A program made the position numbers and the translations under genes. From contig NZ_CAJYGQ010000003.1 of the NCBI RefSeq assembly GCF_913773635.1, positions 62,001 through 126,000 on the forward strand: a stretch of DNA of 64,000 nucleotides, read 5' to 3'. The number at the start of each line of letters is the position of its first letter. Position 1 is the stretch's first letter. The notes below the pieces were generated by a model. That model had not been told where the DNA came from. It saw only the letters and a list, made by a program, of their open reading frames with translations, and searched no databases. This DNA is from an uncultured Mucilaginibacter sp. (GTDB lineage: Bacteria > Bacteroidota > Bacteroidia > Sphingobacteriales > Sphingobacteriaceae). Of this stretch, positions 51,645 to 60,618 are shown piece by piece.

Positions 51645-51683
51645 CGTTAAGCGTTAAAGTTTGTTAAAAGCCAACGCTTAACG
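51645..51683. repeat. Inverted repeat upstream of ftsX
   Basis: CGTTAAGCGTT (51645-51655) and AACGCTTAACG (51673-51683) are perfect 11-base arms around 17 bases. It lies about 80 bases before ftsX and 76 bases before the start side of the minus-strand small acidic gene, so it could be a control element in the divergent space. Confidence 0.5.
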
Positions 51684-51763
51684 CCTGCAAATGGCATTAA
51701 TAATTAATAAAGTTTTACCTTTAACCAAGCGATTTTTTAATTTCGCATCCCAACAGGTACTAT

Positions 51764-52642
51764 ATGGAAGAATTTGAAGCAAGTACGGCCGCCAAAAAAA
51801 CCAAAACCATTTACATTTCAACGGTTTTTGGTATTGCCATGGTGTTGCTTATGGTGGGTATGCTGGGGTTGATACTGGTACATGCCAACAATTTATCACG
51901 CTATATTAAAGAAAATATGGTGGTGAACGTTTTTGTTGATGAAGGTGCGCGTGAAACCGATGTGTTGCAATTTCAGCGTCAGCTGGATGGAAACCCACTG
52001 GTAAAACGCACGCAGTATGTAAGTAAAGAACTCGCTGCACGGAACCTACAAAAAGATTTAGGCGAAGATTTTGTAAAGTTTTTGGGTGTAAACCCACTTT
52101 CACAATCTATAGATGTTTACATGCGGGCCGATTATGCTAACAATGCCGATTTAACACGCTTTGCTAATGAACTGCGTCAAAACCCTTTGGTTAAAGAGGT
52201 GAAATATCAGCAATCGTTGGTTGAGCAGATGAATAAAAATATAACCAACATTAGCTTGGTTATACTTGCGTTTACAGGCATATTTGTTATTCTATCGGTA
52301 GCGCTAATTAACAATACTATCCGTTTGGCTATATACTCACAGCGGTTTTTGATCAAATCAATGCAGTTGGTGGGTGCAACAAAAGCTTTTATACGTAAGC
52401 CATTTTTGTTGTACGGTATATGGCACGGGCTGTTAGGTGCATTAATTGCAACCATTATTTTAGTGGGTACGCTTTACCTTGCCTATAATCAAATTCCTGA
52501 TTTAATAGTGCTGCAAAACTACTATGAGTTTGCCATTATATTTGTTGCCATTGTGCTGCTTGGCATATTCATATCGGGCTTTAGTACCTTTTTGGCAGTT
52601 AACCGTTTCCTTCGTTTAAAAATTTATCAATTATATAGATAG
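51764..52642 (+). CDS. ftsX: Cell division protein FtsX, permease
   Basis: A 292-residue membrane protein: first helix at about 23-45, periplasmic domain about 50-170, then three helices (about 172-192, 225-248, 262-285), the FtsX arrangement. With FtsE it activates peptidoglycan hydrolases at the division site. FtsE is not adjacent. Downstream DUF3098 and uppP follow with spacers of six and three bases, the usual Bacteroidota order. Confidence 0.92.
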   Translation: MEEFEASTAAKKTKTIYISTVFGIAMVLLMVGMLGLILVHANNLSRYIKENMVVNVFVDEGARETDVLQFQRQLDGNPLVKRTQYVSKELAARNLQKDLGEDFVKFLGVNPLSQSIDVYMRADYANNADLTRFANELRQNPLVKEVKYQQSLVEQMNKNITNISLVILAFTGIFVILSVALINNTIRLAIYSQRFLIKSMQLVGATKAFIRKPFLLYGIWHGLLGALIATIILVGTLYLAYNQIPDLIVLQNYYEFAIIFVAIVLLGIFISGFSTFLAVNRFLRLKIYQLYR

Positions 52643-52648
52643 TACAAT

Positions 52649-52921
52649 ATGGCTCAAAAATTTGAAAAGCCTGCAGGCACACCAGTAAGGCCTTCTATTT
52701 TAGGTAATAGCAAGCCGGCTGCTGCGCCTGTTCAGTTTGTGTTTGGCAAAGCCAATTATCAAATACTGGCAGTTAGCGTGCTTATTGTAACTTTAGGCTT
52801 TATACTTATGTCTGGCACAACTGATATATACAGCACAACCAAAATTGTGATTGCGCCGCTGGTTGTATTAGCAGGTTTTGGCCTTGCTTTTTATGCCATC
52901 ATGAAAAAGCCTGTTGCCTAA
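52649..52921 (+). CDS. DUF3098 small membrane protein
   Basis: A 90-residue protein with two helices (about 36-54 and 66-86) and a polar N-terminus. DUF3098 proteins are conserved in Bacteroidota between ftsX and uppP; function unknown. The six- and three-base gaps on either side place it in the same operon. Confidence 0.88.
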   Translation: MAQKFEKPAGTPVRPSILGNSKPAAAPVQFVFGKANYQILAVSVLIVTLGFILMSGTTDIYSTTKIVIAPLVVLAGFGLAFYAIMKKPVA

Positions 52922-52924
52922 CGC

Positions 52925-53719
52925 ATGACTATAATACAAGCTATTATTTTGGCCATTATTGAAGGCCTTACCGAGTTTTTGCCAGTGTCATCAACCGGGC
53001 ACATGATTATTGCCTCATCGGCCATGGGCATTGCCAGTAATGACTTTGTAAAGCTGTTTACTGTTGCCATTCAATTAGGTGCTATACTTTCGGTAGTAGT
53101 ATTATACTTTAAACGGTTTTTTAAATCGTTAGATTTCTATTATAAACTGATAGTTGCCTTTATACCGGCGGCCGTTTTTGGTTTACTGTTCAGCAAAAAA
53201 ATTGATGAGCTGATGGAAAGCGCGCTTACCGTTGGTATAACGCTTTTTGTTGGCGGCGTTATCCTTTTGTTTGTTGACAAATGGTTTGGAAAAACTGATG
53301 TGGAAGACGAAAAGGATATAAACTATGCTACGGCATTGAAAATAGGTTTTTTTCAATGTATTGCCATGATTCCGGGTACCTCGCGTTCGGCTGCTACCAT
53401 TGTAGGCGGTATGTCGCAAAAGCTAAGCCGAAAAGCCGCCGCAGAGTTTTCATTTTTTTTGGCTGTACCTACCATGTTTGCTGCTACAGCAAAAAAATTA
53501 CTTGACTTTTTTAAAGACGGGCACACCTTCAATGGTGAGGAAATTAAGTTACTGGTAATAGGAAATGTGGTAGCATTTATAGTTGCCCTTTTAGCTATAC
53601 GTACATTTATCACCTTTTTAGAGAAAAAAGGCTTTGTGCTATTTGGCTGGTACCGCATTTTAGTTGGTGCAGTTATTATAGGCCTTTATGCAACGGGGCA
53701 TAACCTGGAGATAATTTAA
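52925..53719 (+). CDS. uppP: Undecaprenyl-diphosphatase
   Basis: A 264-residue integral membrane enzyme that recycles undecaprenyl diphosphate to the monophosphate carrier used for peptidoglycan and exopolysaccharide units. The two signature motifs are [17 protein letters not shown] (about 13-29) and [13 protein letters not shown] (about 152-164), which line the active site. It is the last gene of the ftsX block before a strong terminator at 53754. Confidence 0.95.
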   Translation: MTIIQAIILAIIEGLTEFLPVSSTGHMIIASSAMGIASNDFVKLFTVAIQLGAILSVVVLYFKRFFKSLDFYYKLIVAFIPAAVFGLLFSKKIDELMESALTVGITLFVGGVILLFVDKWFGKTDVEDEKDINYATALKIGFFQCIAMIPGTSRSAATIVGGMSQKLSRKAAAEFSFFLAVPTMFAATAKKLLDFFKDGHTFNGEEIKLLVIGNVVAFIVALLAIRTFITFLEKKGFVLFGWYRILVGAVIIGLYATGHNLEII

Positions 53720-53753
53720 AAGCCAGATCCCAGAAACAATACCCAAGATATTG

Positions 53754-53790
53754 AAGCGATCTATCCGTTGAAAGGGTAGATCGCTTTTTG
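53754..53790 (+). terminator. Intrinsic terminator after uppP
   Basis: Arms 53754-53766 and 53774-53786 pair over 13 positions with one G-T wobble, seven-base loop, followed by a short T run. Confidence 0.85.
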
Positions 53791-53845
53791 TTTTTACACA
53801 ATTATCCTCTTGATTCTGCACGCTGTACTCTTGATTGTTATTTGT

Positions 53846-53853
53846 TACCTTTG
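53846..53853 (+). promoter_or_regulatory. -7 box of truB
   Basis: TACCTTTG, an exact consensus match, 16 bases before the probable TTG start at 53870. It argues against the more distant TTG at 53810. Confidence 0.5.
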
Positions 53854-53869
53854 TGCTTTACAAAAAGTT

Positions 53870-54646
53870 TTGAACGAAGCACATCCAAAATATAAAGACT
53901 TCAATTTTGTTGAAGGCGAACTATTGTTGATTAACAAACCTTACCGCTGGACCAGTTTTGACATTGTAGGTAAAGTGCGTAATGCATTTAAGCCACTGAA
54001 GTTGAAAGTTGGCCATGCGGGTACCCTTGATCCGTTGGCTACCGGGCTACTAATTGTTTGCACCGGCAAAATGACCAAGCAAATTGATACTTTTCAGGCC
54101 GAAGAAAAGGAATACACCGGTACATTCACACTGGGGGGCACTACACCATCCTATGATATGGAAACTGAGGTAGACCAAACCTTTGAAACGGCTCACCTTA
54201 CTGATCTGGTTTTGAAAGAGGCTTGTGCACAATTTATTGGCGAAATTCAGCAATACCCACCGGCGCACTCGGCTATTAAAGTAAATGGTGAGCGCCTTTA
54301 TGAAAAGGCCCGCCGGGGCGAGGAGGTTGAACTTAAAGCACGCACATTAACAATAACAGAATTTGAGCTAACCCGTATTGAGCTGCCTGAAGTTGACTTT
54401 AGGGTTGTATGCAGTAAAGGCACCTACATCCGCTCGCTGGCAAATGATTTTGGTAAAGCCGTAAATAGCGGTGCTTACTTATCAAGACTAAGGCGTACAC
54501 GCAGTGGTAATTTTAAGGTTGAAGATGCGTGGGAAATTATGGAATTGGTTAATGTAATTCGTAGCAAAAATTCGCCCCAACCAAACCCTCCCCGGGAGGA
54601 TGTGGACGCGGCAACAGAAAGCGTTAACACGGGAGGGGAAGTATGA
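53870..54646 (+). CDS. truB: tRNA pseudouridine(55) synthase
   Basis: About 258 residues; makes pseudouridine 55 in the T loop of tRNAs. The catalytic motif is GHAGTLDPLATGLL (Asp54 from the chosen start), with KPYRWTSFD before it and YPPAHSAIKVNGERLYEKAR after it. The start is not an ATG: the TTG at 53870 fits the promoter and gives the family N-terminus (NEAHPKYKDFNFVEGELLL). The last 30 residues, rich in Pro, Asn, Glu and Val, are encoded by a GC-rich palindromic stretch (54586-54637) and do not belong to the family core. The stop overlaps the ribF start as ATGA. Confidence 0.92.
   Translation: MNEAHPKYKDFNFVEGELLLINKPYRWTSFDIVGKVRNAFKPLKLKVGHAGTLDPLATGLLIVCTGKMTKQIDTFQAEEKEYTGTFTLGGTTPSYDMETEVDQTFETAHLTDLVLKEACAQFIGEIQQYPPAHSAIKVNGERLYEKARRGEEVELKARTLTITEFELTRIELPEVDFRVVCSKGTYIRSLANDFGKAVNSGAYLSRLRRTRSGNFKVEDAWEIMELVNVIRSKNSPQPNPPREDVDAATESVNTGGEV
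54586..54637. repeat. GC-rich palindromic element within the 3' end of truB
   Basis: CCCTCCC (54586-54592) pairs with GGGAGGG (54631-54637), around a segment containing GGACGCGGCAACAGAAAGCG and TTAACACG. It differs in composition from the surrounding AT-richer gene and resembles short intergenic repeats of related genomes, but no second copy is in this window. Confidence 0.4.
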
Positions 54647-55575
54647 AACTCTATCATAACATAGACGATTTTACACCGCTACCTAATGCAGTAGTAACCA
54701 TTGGTACGTTTGATGGCGTTCACCAGGGGCATCGTCAAATTATTGCGCGCTTGAAAGAGCTTGCCCGCCAAACAGGTGGCGAAACTGTTATCCTCACCTT
54801 TTTCCCGCATCCGCGAATGATCATTCATCCTGAAGATCAGAGTTTGAAGTTAATCAGTACGATTGATGAACGTGCAGCGCTGCTTGAAGAACTTGGTGTC
54901 GATCATTTGATTATAACTCCTTTCTCCCGCGATTTTTCTAACCAAACGGCCGAAGCTTACATTCATGATGTACTGGTTAAAAAAATTGGTACCCGAACTA
55001 TTATCATTGGTTATGACCATCGGTTTGGTAAAGACCGCCGTGGCGGGTTGCAGGATTTGCAGGCGGCTGGTCCTGAATATGGTTTTGATGTAATTGAAAT
55101 TCCGGAGCAGGACATTAATCATGTGGCTATAAGTTCAACCCGTATACGTGAGGCATTATTAAGGGGAGATATAGAGCAGGCTAATACCTTTTTAGGATAC
55201 TCATTTTATTTAACAGGTAAAGTTATACGTGGCAATCAAATTGGACGGCAGTTAGGCTACCCTACAGCTAACCTGCTTGTTGAAGAGGGGTATAAGCTCA
55301 TACCTGCCGATGGTATATTTTCGGCAACCGTAAAAATTGGTGCCGAAATTTTTAAAGGGATGGCATACATTGGTCACAGGCCAACCATCAACGGCATGAC
55401 GCGCAACATTGAAGTGAATTTGTTTGATTTTGACCGTGATATTTACAATCAAACTGTTCAAATGAACTTTCATCATTTCATAAGGCACGATGTTAAGTTT
55501 TCTTCCCTTGAGGGTTTAAAAGAACAACTAGCGGAAGACAAAATTGCGGTAATGACTGTGCTCAACAATTTCTGA
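54643..55575 (+). CDS. ribF: Bifunctional riboflavin kinase/FAD synthetase
   Basis: A 310-residue enzyme. The N-terminal half (about 1-180) is the FAD synthetase with GTFDGVHQGHRQII and the late HVAISSTRIREALL motif; the C-terminal half (about 185-305) is the riboflavin kinase with GRQLGYPTANL and GMAYIGHRPTING. It makes FMN and FAD. It is translationally coupled to truB by a four-base overlap. Confidence 0.96.
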   Translation: MKLYHNIDDFTPLPNAVVTIGTFDGVHQGHRQIIARLKELARQTGGETVILTFFPHPRMIIHPEDQSLKLISTIDERAALLEELGVDHLIITPFSRDFSNQTAEAYIHDVLVKKIGTRTIIIGYDHRFGKDRRGGLQDLQAAGPEYGFDVIEIPEQDINHVAISSTRIREALLRGDIEQANTFLGYSFYLTGKVIRGNQIGRQLGYPTANLLVEEGYKLIPADGIFSATVKIGAEIFKGMAYIGHRPTINGMTRNIEVNLFDFDRDIYNQTVQMNFHHFIRHDVKFSSLEGLKEQLAEDKIAVMTVLNNF

Positions 55576-55695
55576 TACTTTCAGCTGCTACATTCAATTT
55601 CGAAGTAATCTTCATATATTGGTGTAGCCAACTATAATGTCAGCTTCTTGATAGTTGAAAAAGTAAGTAAAATAAGCTATTGGCTAACCTAACAA

Positions 55696-56730
55696 ATGAA
55701 ACTGAATCTTGATAAGCAGGAAAGCGAATTCTTAAACAAGGCAATTGCCCATTGGGAAAAGGAGCAACTGCTTTCGCCGGAGCAAGCTGAAAAGCTGCGT
55801 GCATCTACCGAGGTAAAAGGTTTTGACTGGATGAGGCTGGCTCAATATTCCTTTTGGGTGGCGTTAATTTGCGGGGCAATTGCCGTTGGCTCGCTTATAA
55901 TAAGCGATCAGGTAATTAACTGGATCAAGAGCCTTTATTATACGCCCGATATTATCATTGCCATTGGTTCGGGAATACTTGCTGCCGGTTGTTTCTATGT
56001 TGGCCGCCGTCGCGAAAAAATGGTTCCGCAAAGGGTTTTTAGTAACGAGGCAACCATATTTACCGGTATATTATTTACTGCTTGTAGCATTGCCTACTTT
56101 GGTAAAACCTTCGATAATGGCTCCGGGCATTACTCCATCCTCTTTCTTATCTCAGTATTCATTTACGGATTTTTGGCCTGGAAGTTTAACTCACGCATGA
56201 TATGGCTGTTTGCACTGGTATCATTAGGCAGCTGGTTTGGTACCGAAACCGGTTATCAAACCAAGTGGGCTTATTACTTTTTGGGGATGAACTACCCGCT
56301 GCGCTTCGTTTTATTTAGCATGGTTTTACTGGTTGTATGTTACCTGCTTAAGGATAAACCGTTTATACAGCAATTTTGGGATTTAACTTACGTAGTGGCC
56401 TTATTGTATCTATTCATATCATTATGGTTGCTCAGTATTTTCGGAAATTTCGGCCAGCTAAATGATTGGCTTCAGGTGAAGCAAATCACTTTATATTACT
56501 GGGGAATAATTTCATTGGGCATAGCAGGCGGGTTTACGCTTTACGGTCTTAAAAGTAAGGATGCCATTGCTCGAGAATTTGGTATTACCTTCGTGCTTAT
56601 TTTTATCTACACTAAATACTTTGAGTATTTATGGAATCATATACCAGGAACGGTGTTCTTCGCTGTTTTGGCGGCGTCATTTTGGTTCATTGGTCGCCGT
56701 GCTGAAAAAATATGGAATTTGAACGCGTAA
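55696..56730 (+). CDS. DUF2157-like membrane protein
   Basis: A 344-residue protein: a soluble helical N-terminus (about 1-48, with LLSPEQAEKLRAS) followed by about ten hydrophobic segments. This layout matches DUF2157 proteins of unknown function. The gap of 120 bases after ribF suggests a separate transcript. Confidence 0.78.
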   Translation: MKLNLDKQESEFLNKAIAHWEKEQLLSPEQAEKLRASTEVKGFDWMRLAQYSFWVALICGAIAVGSLIISDQVINWIKSLYYTPDIIIAIGSGILAAGCFYVGRRREKMVPQRVFSNEATIFTGILFTACSIAYFGKTFDNGSGHYSILFLISVFIYGFLAWKFNSRMIWLFALVSLGSWFGTETGYQTKWAYYFLGMNYPLRFVLFSMVLLVVCYLLKDKPFIQQFWDLTYVVALLYLFISLWLLSIFGNFGQLNDWLQVKQITLYYWGIISLGIAGGFTLYGLKSKDAIAREFGITFVLIFIYTKYFEYLWNHIPGTVFFAVLAASFWFIGRRAEKIWNLNA

Positions 56731-56855
56731 ATGGCGTTTATTAAATATTCTTAATTGCTCTAACGTTGCGGTTATCACATCTTTAATAGCTTACGTATAA
56801 TCGTTAATATATTTTAAATAATATAATACAGGTAAACAAAAGCAGTTTACTATAG

Positions 56856-56883
56856 TTGTTTTATTATATAAGTTGTACTTTTG
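56856..56883 (+). promoter_or_regulatory. Promoter of the small exported-type gene at 56911
   Basis: TTG (56856-56858) and TACTTTTG (56876-56883) with a 17-base spacer, slightly shorter than usual. It is followed by GAAAGAAAG before the ATG. Confidence 0.45.
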
Positions 56884-56910
56884 ATGTGCTTAACTTATTG
56901 AAAGAAAGCA

Positions 56911-57231
56911 ATGATAACTCAACTGTTTAAATATATAACCCTGGTTTGCCTCCTGGCCGGTATTTTAGAATACAGCCAGGTGCCGGTTATATCAGTATGG
57001 GGAAATTATAGCAAAACCACAGAGCAAAGCGATAAAGGATACTCCGAAGATCCGGTTAAGGAGTCTGAAAATATTCGTTCAGAATCAGCTAAAGATTTCT
57101 TACATGAGGTTAATCTGTTTCGTTTCTGCCAGCCGGTGTTTGTTATAGTGGTTAAGCATATTGTTTTTCACCGGGCCGATTTTCCGTATCACTTCTACCC
57201 AGACGTTCCTACACCCCCGCCCAATTGCTAA
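56911..57231 (+). CDS. Hypothetical protein, species-level unknown
   Basis: A 106-residue protein not recognised. It has a hydrophobic start (MITQLFKYITLVCLLAGILEY), perhaps a signal anchor, a charged middle (KTTEQSDKGYSEDPVKESEN) and a C-terminal segment ending in FYPDVPTPPPNC. A promoter-like box and a purine-rich ribosome site precede it, which supports it being expressed. Function unknown. Confidence 0.6.
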   Translation: MITQLFKYITLVCLLAGILEYSQVPVISVWGNYSKTTEQSDKGYSEDPVKESENIRSESAKDFLHEVNLFRFCQPVFVIVVKHIVFHRADFPYHFYPDVPTPPPNC

Positions 57232-57319
57232 GCTGTAAACAAACAGTTTAAACATGTGCTGTAAGGCATAATTGTTGCCTGCGCACCATTCTTTTACCTC
57301 AATTTACATAAATATAGTT

Positions 57320-57775
57320 ATGAAAACTTCAAATTTTATAGCAGTGCTATCAGCATTGTCACTATTCTCTACCGTATCATTTGCTCAAAGTAAAGTTTCT
57401 GAAAATCAGCTTAAACAAAATGTTACACCTATAAAAGGTGCTTTAAGTGCCGTTAACCAAATTGAGCCTATTAGCTACAATTATAATAACCAGTTAAATG
57501 GCTTAAAGCTACCTGGTGGAACCCAATATGGCTTTAATGCCGATAACGTTCAATCTGTTTTACCAAACATAGTACGCACGCACAGCATGTTACCTGCAGC
57601 GCCACGTAAAGGCTCAGTACAGTCAGTTGATATTAAAACAGTTGATGTGCAAAGCTTGGTGCCGGTGTTGTTGGGTGCAATAAAAGAACAGCAACAACAA
57701 ATTGATGCCCTTAAGGCCGAGGTACAAGCCTTACGTACTAAGGGTGGAAGCAATACTTCTGCAGCTATTAAATAA
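57320..57775 (+). CDS. Exported protein with tail-fiber/endosialidase-chaperone-like (Peptidase S74) domain
   Basis: A 151-residue protein starting at the ATG at 57320, which places the signal peptide MKTSNFIAVLSALSLFSTVSFAQ at the terminus. The central part (GALSAVNQIEPISYNYNN, GGTQYGFNADNVQSVLPNIV) resembles the C-terminal intramolecular chaperone domain of tail-fiber proteins, and the end is a coiled coil (AIKEQQQQIDALKAEVQALR). Self-cleaving members have a fibre in front; none is present here. It probably forms small oligomers on the envelope. A terminator follows. Confidence 0.72.
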   Translation: MKTSNFIAVLSALSLFSTVSFAQSKVSENQLKQNVTPIKGALSAVNQIEPISYNYNNQLNGLKLPGGTQYGFNADNVQSVLPNIVRTHSMLPAAPRKGSVQSVDIKTVDVQSLVPVLLGAIKEQQQQIDALKAEVQALRTKGGSNTSAAIK

Positions 57776-57800
57776 TTTGATTCTTCTTTTTCTTTTTAGC

Positions 57801-57838
57801 AAAAATGCCCGGTGTTGTAACCGGGCATTTTATTTTTT
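57801..57838. terminator. Bidirectional terminator between the S74-like gene and rdgB
   Basis: AAATGCCCGGT (57803-57813) and ACCGGGCATTT (57820-57830), perfect 11-base arms, six-base loop, then TTATTTTTT. Confidence 0.9.
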
Positions 57839-57848
57839 ATCTGTCTCT

Positions 57849-58436
57849 CTACTTTGTCTTTTCATTAAGAAAAGCAATCAGCTTTTCCATGGCAATAGCC
57901 CGGTGGCTTATGCGGTTCTTTTCTTCCATGTTCATTTCGGCAAAAGTTATATTGTAACCCTCAGGCTCAAAAATTGGATCATAACCAAAGCCCTTAACGC
58001 CAACCATTTCTTCGCGTATTGTTCCGTTAATTACACCTTCAAAAAAATGCTCCTCACCGTTCCATATGAGTGAAACAACAGTAATAAAACGCGCTTTACG
58101 ATTATCTACGCCTTTAAGGTTATGCAACACTTTTGCAATGTTGGCTTCATGATTACCATGCTCGCCCGAGTAGCGTGCCGAGTATACGCCAGGTTCATTA
58201 TTCAGCGCTTCTATTTGTAAGCCGCTGTCATCACCAAAACAGTTAAGATTGTATTTATTAAACACGTAATGGCTTTTAATGGAAGCATTTTCGTTAAAGG
58301 TAGTACCATTCTCCTCAATCTCGTCATGGCAACCAATGTCGGTAAGGCTTTGTAGCTGCAACCTGTCGCCGGTTTTGGCGGCTACTTCCTCTAACTTATG
58401 TTGATTGTGTGTAGCAAATACTAAAGTTGGTTGCAT
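57849..58436 (-). CDS. rdgB: RdgB/HAM1-type dITP/XTP pyrophosphatase
   Basis: A 195-residue nucleotide-pool cleaning enzyme that hydrolyses dITP, ITP and XTP to monophosphates. Motifs are FATHNQHKLEEV at the start, FGDDSGLQIEAL (catalytic Asp), SARYSGEHG, GYDPIFEPEG and SHRAIAMEKL. The start is the ATG at 58436. It lies three bases after the hypothetical gene 58440-59048 and is co-transcribed. Confidence 0.95.
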   Translation of the reverse strand: MQPTLVFATHNQHKLEEVAAKTGDRLQLQSLTDIGCHDEIEENGTTFNENASIKSHYVFNKYNLNCFGDDSGLQIEALNNEPGVYSARYSGEHGNHEANIAKVLHNLKGVDNRKARFITVVSLIWNGEEHFFEGVINGTIREEMVGVKGFGYDPIFEPEGYNITFAEMNMEEKNRISHRAIAMEKLIAFLNEKTK

Positions 58437-58439
58437 GTA

Positions 58440-59048
58440 TTAAAAGGTTTTTATTAAGTTCCAGAATATGCGCGTGTAATCTTTATTGCCCAGCATGTTG
58501 CCAAACCCAAATGTATAGAGCGTCTTTACTTGACCGGTGTACTGTATTTCATTAGGACTTAGTGCAGGCATAGCAGCGGGTAGTGCGTTTTTTCCTAAAA
58601 TCAGTAATTTTTCAGGTTTAAAAAAATGCCTTATATCAGTCCACTGCTTGCTATTGGCTTTTGCCATGTTTAAAATAGCAACATCGTCCTGCACGTAATT
58701 TATACGTGTTAAAGTACCGGTAAGTGCATTCAGGTGTTCGGCAGGCATATGATCAACGTCAGTATAGCATGCCAGTATCAGAAAGTTTTTTAGATTACCG
58801 CCTAAGTAATTAAATGTAATTGCCGGCGTTACAGGTGTAGGGGTTGCAGGCAAGATAACGGTTTGTGGTGCAACAGTAACGTTGCTTGCTTCAGGCGCAT
58901 TAACAGGATTTTGAGCTACAGGTTGAGTGTTTGCAGCATCGTTGACCTGTTGATTTATATTCAGGTTTTGATATAAAGATTTGTCGCTTTGGAGCAAAAA
59001 CAAATCTTCCTGTAAAAAATAGCTGAGATGTTTTGCCTGCATATCCAT
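58440..59048 (-). CDS. Hypothetical protein, upstream of rdgB
   Basis: About 202 residues, beginning at the ATG at 59048 (a TTG lies eight codons before). Residues 35-85 are a low-complexity linker rich in Gln, Asn, Pro, Val and Thr; the C-terminal 115 residues form an alpha/beta domain (FLILACYTDVDHMPAEHLNA, then LLILGKNALPAAMP) that has no recognised family. It is found before rdgB, so a shared transcript is likely. Function unknown. Confidence 0.72.
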   Translation of the reverse strand: MDMQAKHLSYFLQEDLFLLQSDKSLYQNLNINQQVNDAANTQPVAQNPVNAPEASNVTVAPQTVILPATPTPVTPAITFNYLGGNLKNFLILACYTDVDHMPAEHLNALTGTLTRINYVQDDVAILNMAKANSKQWTDIRHFFKPEKLLILGKNALPAAMPALSPNEIQYTGQVKTLYTFGFGNMLGNKDYTRIFWNLIKTF

Positions 59049-59236
59049 TATCACTTTAACAATTTTTAACAAAAATAGTTAAAGCAAGTGATGCTTTATG
59101 GGCATATTCGCATAATATTATAGCACAGGCATATAATGACATATTTATGCCGCCTAAGTGCAGAAATTTTGCGAAATTCGGAGGTTTTATTAAAACGCCA
59201 TGCAATATATACTGTTAGGTGTTCAATTAAAGGTAA

Positions 59237-60613
59237 ATGAGAAAGTTTGGATTTATATTTTTAAGTTTTTTACTTATTGCAACGGCTGTATCTGCGCAAA
59301 AAATATCGCTTGATAAAGTTGCCGGTGTGGTGGGTAGCAGTGTTATTTTAAAATCGGACATTGAGTTGCAATATGCACAGTACCTTGTATCTGGCGGGCA
59401 ACCCGACGTCGATATCAAATGCACTATTTTAGGGCGTTTGCTTACACAAAAGCTTTTGGCTCAGCAGGCAGTGATTGATAGTGTTACCGTAACTGAAGAT
59501 GATGTTGATGGCCAGATTGACAGACGTATGCGCGGAATGATTCAGCGCGCCGGCGGGCAAGACCGTTTGGAGCAGTTCTTAGGTCGCTCGGTAATTCAGT
59601 ATAAAGATGAGATAAGACCTGACATTAAAGAGCAAATGATTGCTGAAAGAATGCAGGGAAAAATTACTGAAAAGGTAGGTGTAACTCCCCAGGAAGTAAC
59701 CCGTTTTTTCCAGAATATACCTAAAGACAGTTTGCCATCTTACAACAAAGAGGTTGAGGTAGGAGAGATTGTTTTTCAGCCAAAACTTAGCAAAGAAGAA
59801 AAACAGTTTTATAAAGATAAGGCCGAAGGTTTACGCACACGTATAAAAAACGGTGAAGACTTTGCCAACATTGCCCGCTTATACTCACAGGATCCGGGTT
59901 CGGCGCAAGAGGGTGGCGATTTAGGCTTTTTTGACCGCCAGGGAATGGTTAAGGAGTTTTCGGCAACTGCATTTAAGCTTAAAGCAGGCGAACTATCTCC
60001 GGTTTTTGAATCAGAGTTTGGCTTCCACTTTTTGCAGGTACTTGAGCGCCGCGGCGAACAGGTGCATGCACGCCACATTCTAATTACTCCGGTTATAACC
60101 CCTGCAAGTTTAGACAGGGCAAAGGTTAAAGCCGATAGTATATACACCCTGTTAAAAACCAACAAACAGCTTGATTTTTCAACTGCAGCTTCAGTTTATT
60201 CTGATGATAAAGAAACCAAGTACAACGGTGGTATGCTAATGAATGCTGAAAACGTACAGGCACGTTCAACCTTAATTCCTACCGATAAACTTGAGCCTGC
60301 CGTGGCACTTGTTGTTGATACCATGAAGGTTAACACCATATCTAAGCCCCAGTTAATAACTGCCCAGGACGGAAAATCAACTTATAAAATATTTTATTTA
60401 CGCTCGGTAACTGATGCGCATAAAGCTAACCTTGCTCAAGATTTGCCTAAAATTAAAGAGTTAGCGCAAAGTGATAAAGTTAACCGTACAGTAAGTGAGT
60501 GGTTTGAGAAAAAGCGCAAAAGCACGTTTACGCGTATTGACCCGGAGTTTCAGTCATGCAAGCAATTAAAGGATTGGAGCACGCCGACCACAAGCGCGCA
60601 AGTTAAGCCATAA
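59237..60613 (+). CDS. SurA-like peptidylprolyl isomerase (parvulin type)
   Basis: A 458-residue periplasmic chaperone/isomerase. Signal peptide MRKFGFIFLSFLLIATAVSAQ, SurA N-terminal helical region (about 22-170, with LDKVAGVVGSSVILKSDIE), parvulin domain 1 about 172-275 (GEDFANIARLYSQDPGSAQEGGDLGFF and FHFLQVLERRGEQVHARHIL) and a second, more divergent domain about 278-400. It helps fold outer-membrane proteins. It is followed after five bases by the MoxR gene. Confidence 0.92.
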   Translation: MRKFGFIFLSFLLIATAVSAQKISLDKVAGVVGSSVILKSDIELQYAQYLVSGGQPDVDIKCTILGRLLTQKLLAQQAVIDSVTVTEDDVDGQIDRRMRGMIQRAGGQDRLEQFLGRSVIQYKDEIRPDIKEQMIAERMQGKITEKVGVTPQEVTRFFQNIPKDSLPSYNKEVEVGEIVFQPKLSKEEKQFYKDKAEGLRTRIKNGEDFANIARLYSQDPGSAQEGGDLGFFDRQGMVKEFSATAFKLKAGELSPVFESEFGFHFLQVLERRGEQVHARHILITPVITPASLDRAKVKADSIYTLLKTNKQLDFSTAASVYSDDKETKYNGGMLMNAENVQARSTLIPTDKLEPAVALVVDTMKVNTISKPQLITAQDGKSTYKIFYLRSVTDAHKANLAQDLPKIKELAQSDKVNRTVSEWFEKKRKSTFTRIDPEFQSCKQLKDWSTPTTSAQVKP

Positions 60614-60618
60614 AAACA

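Noticed and set aside
57702..58073. A plus-strand 123-residue open frame
   Set aside because: It spans a strong bidirectional terminator and lies mainly antisense to rdgB, so it is not a gene.
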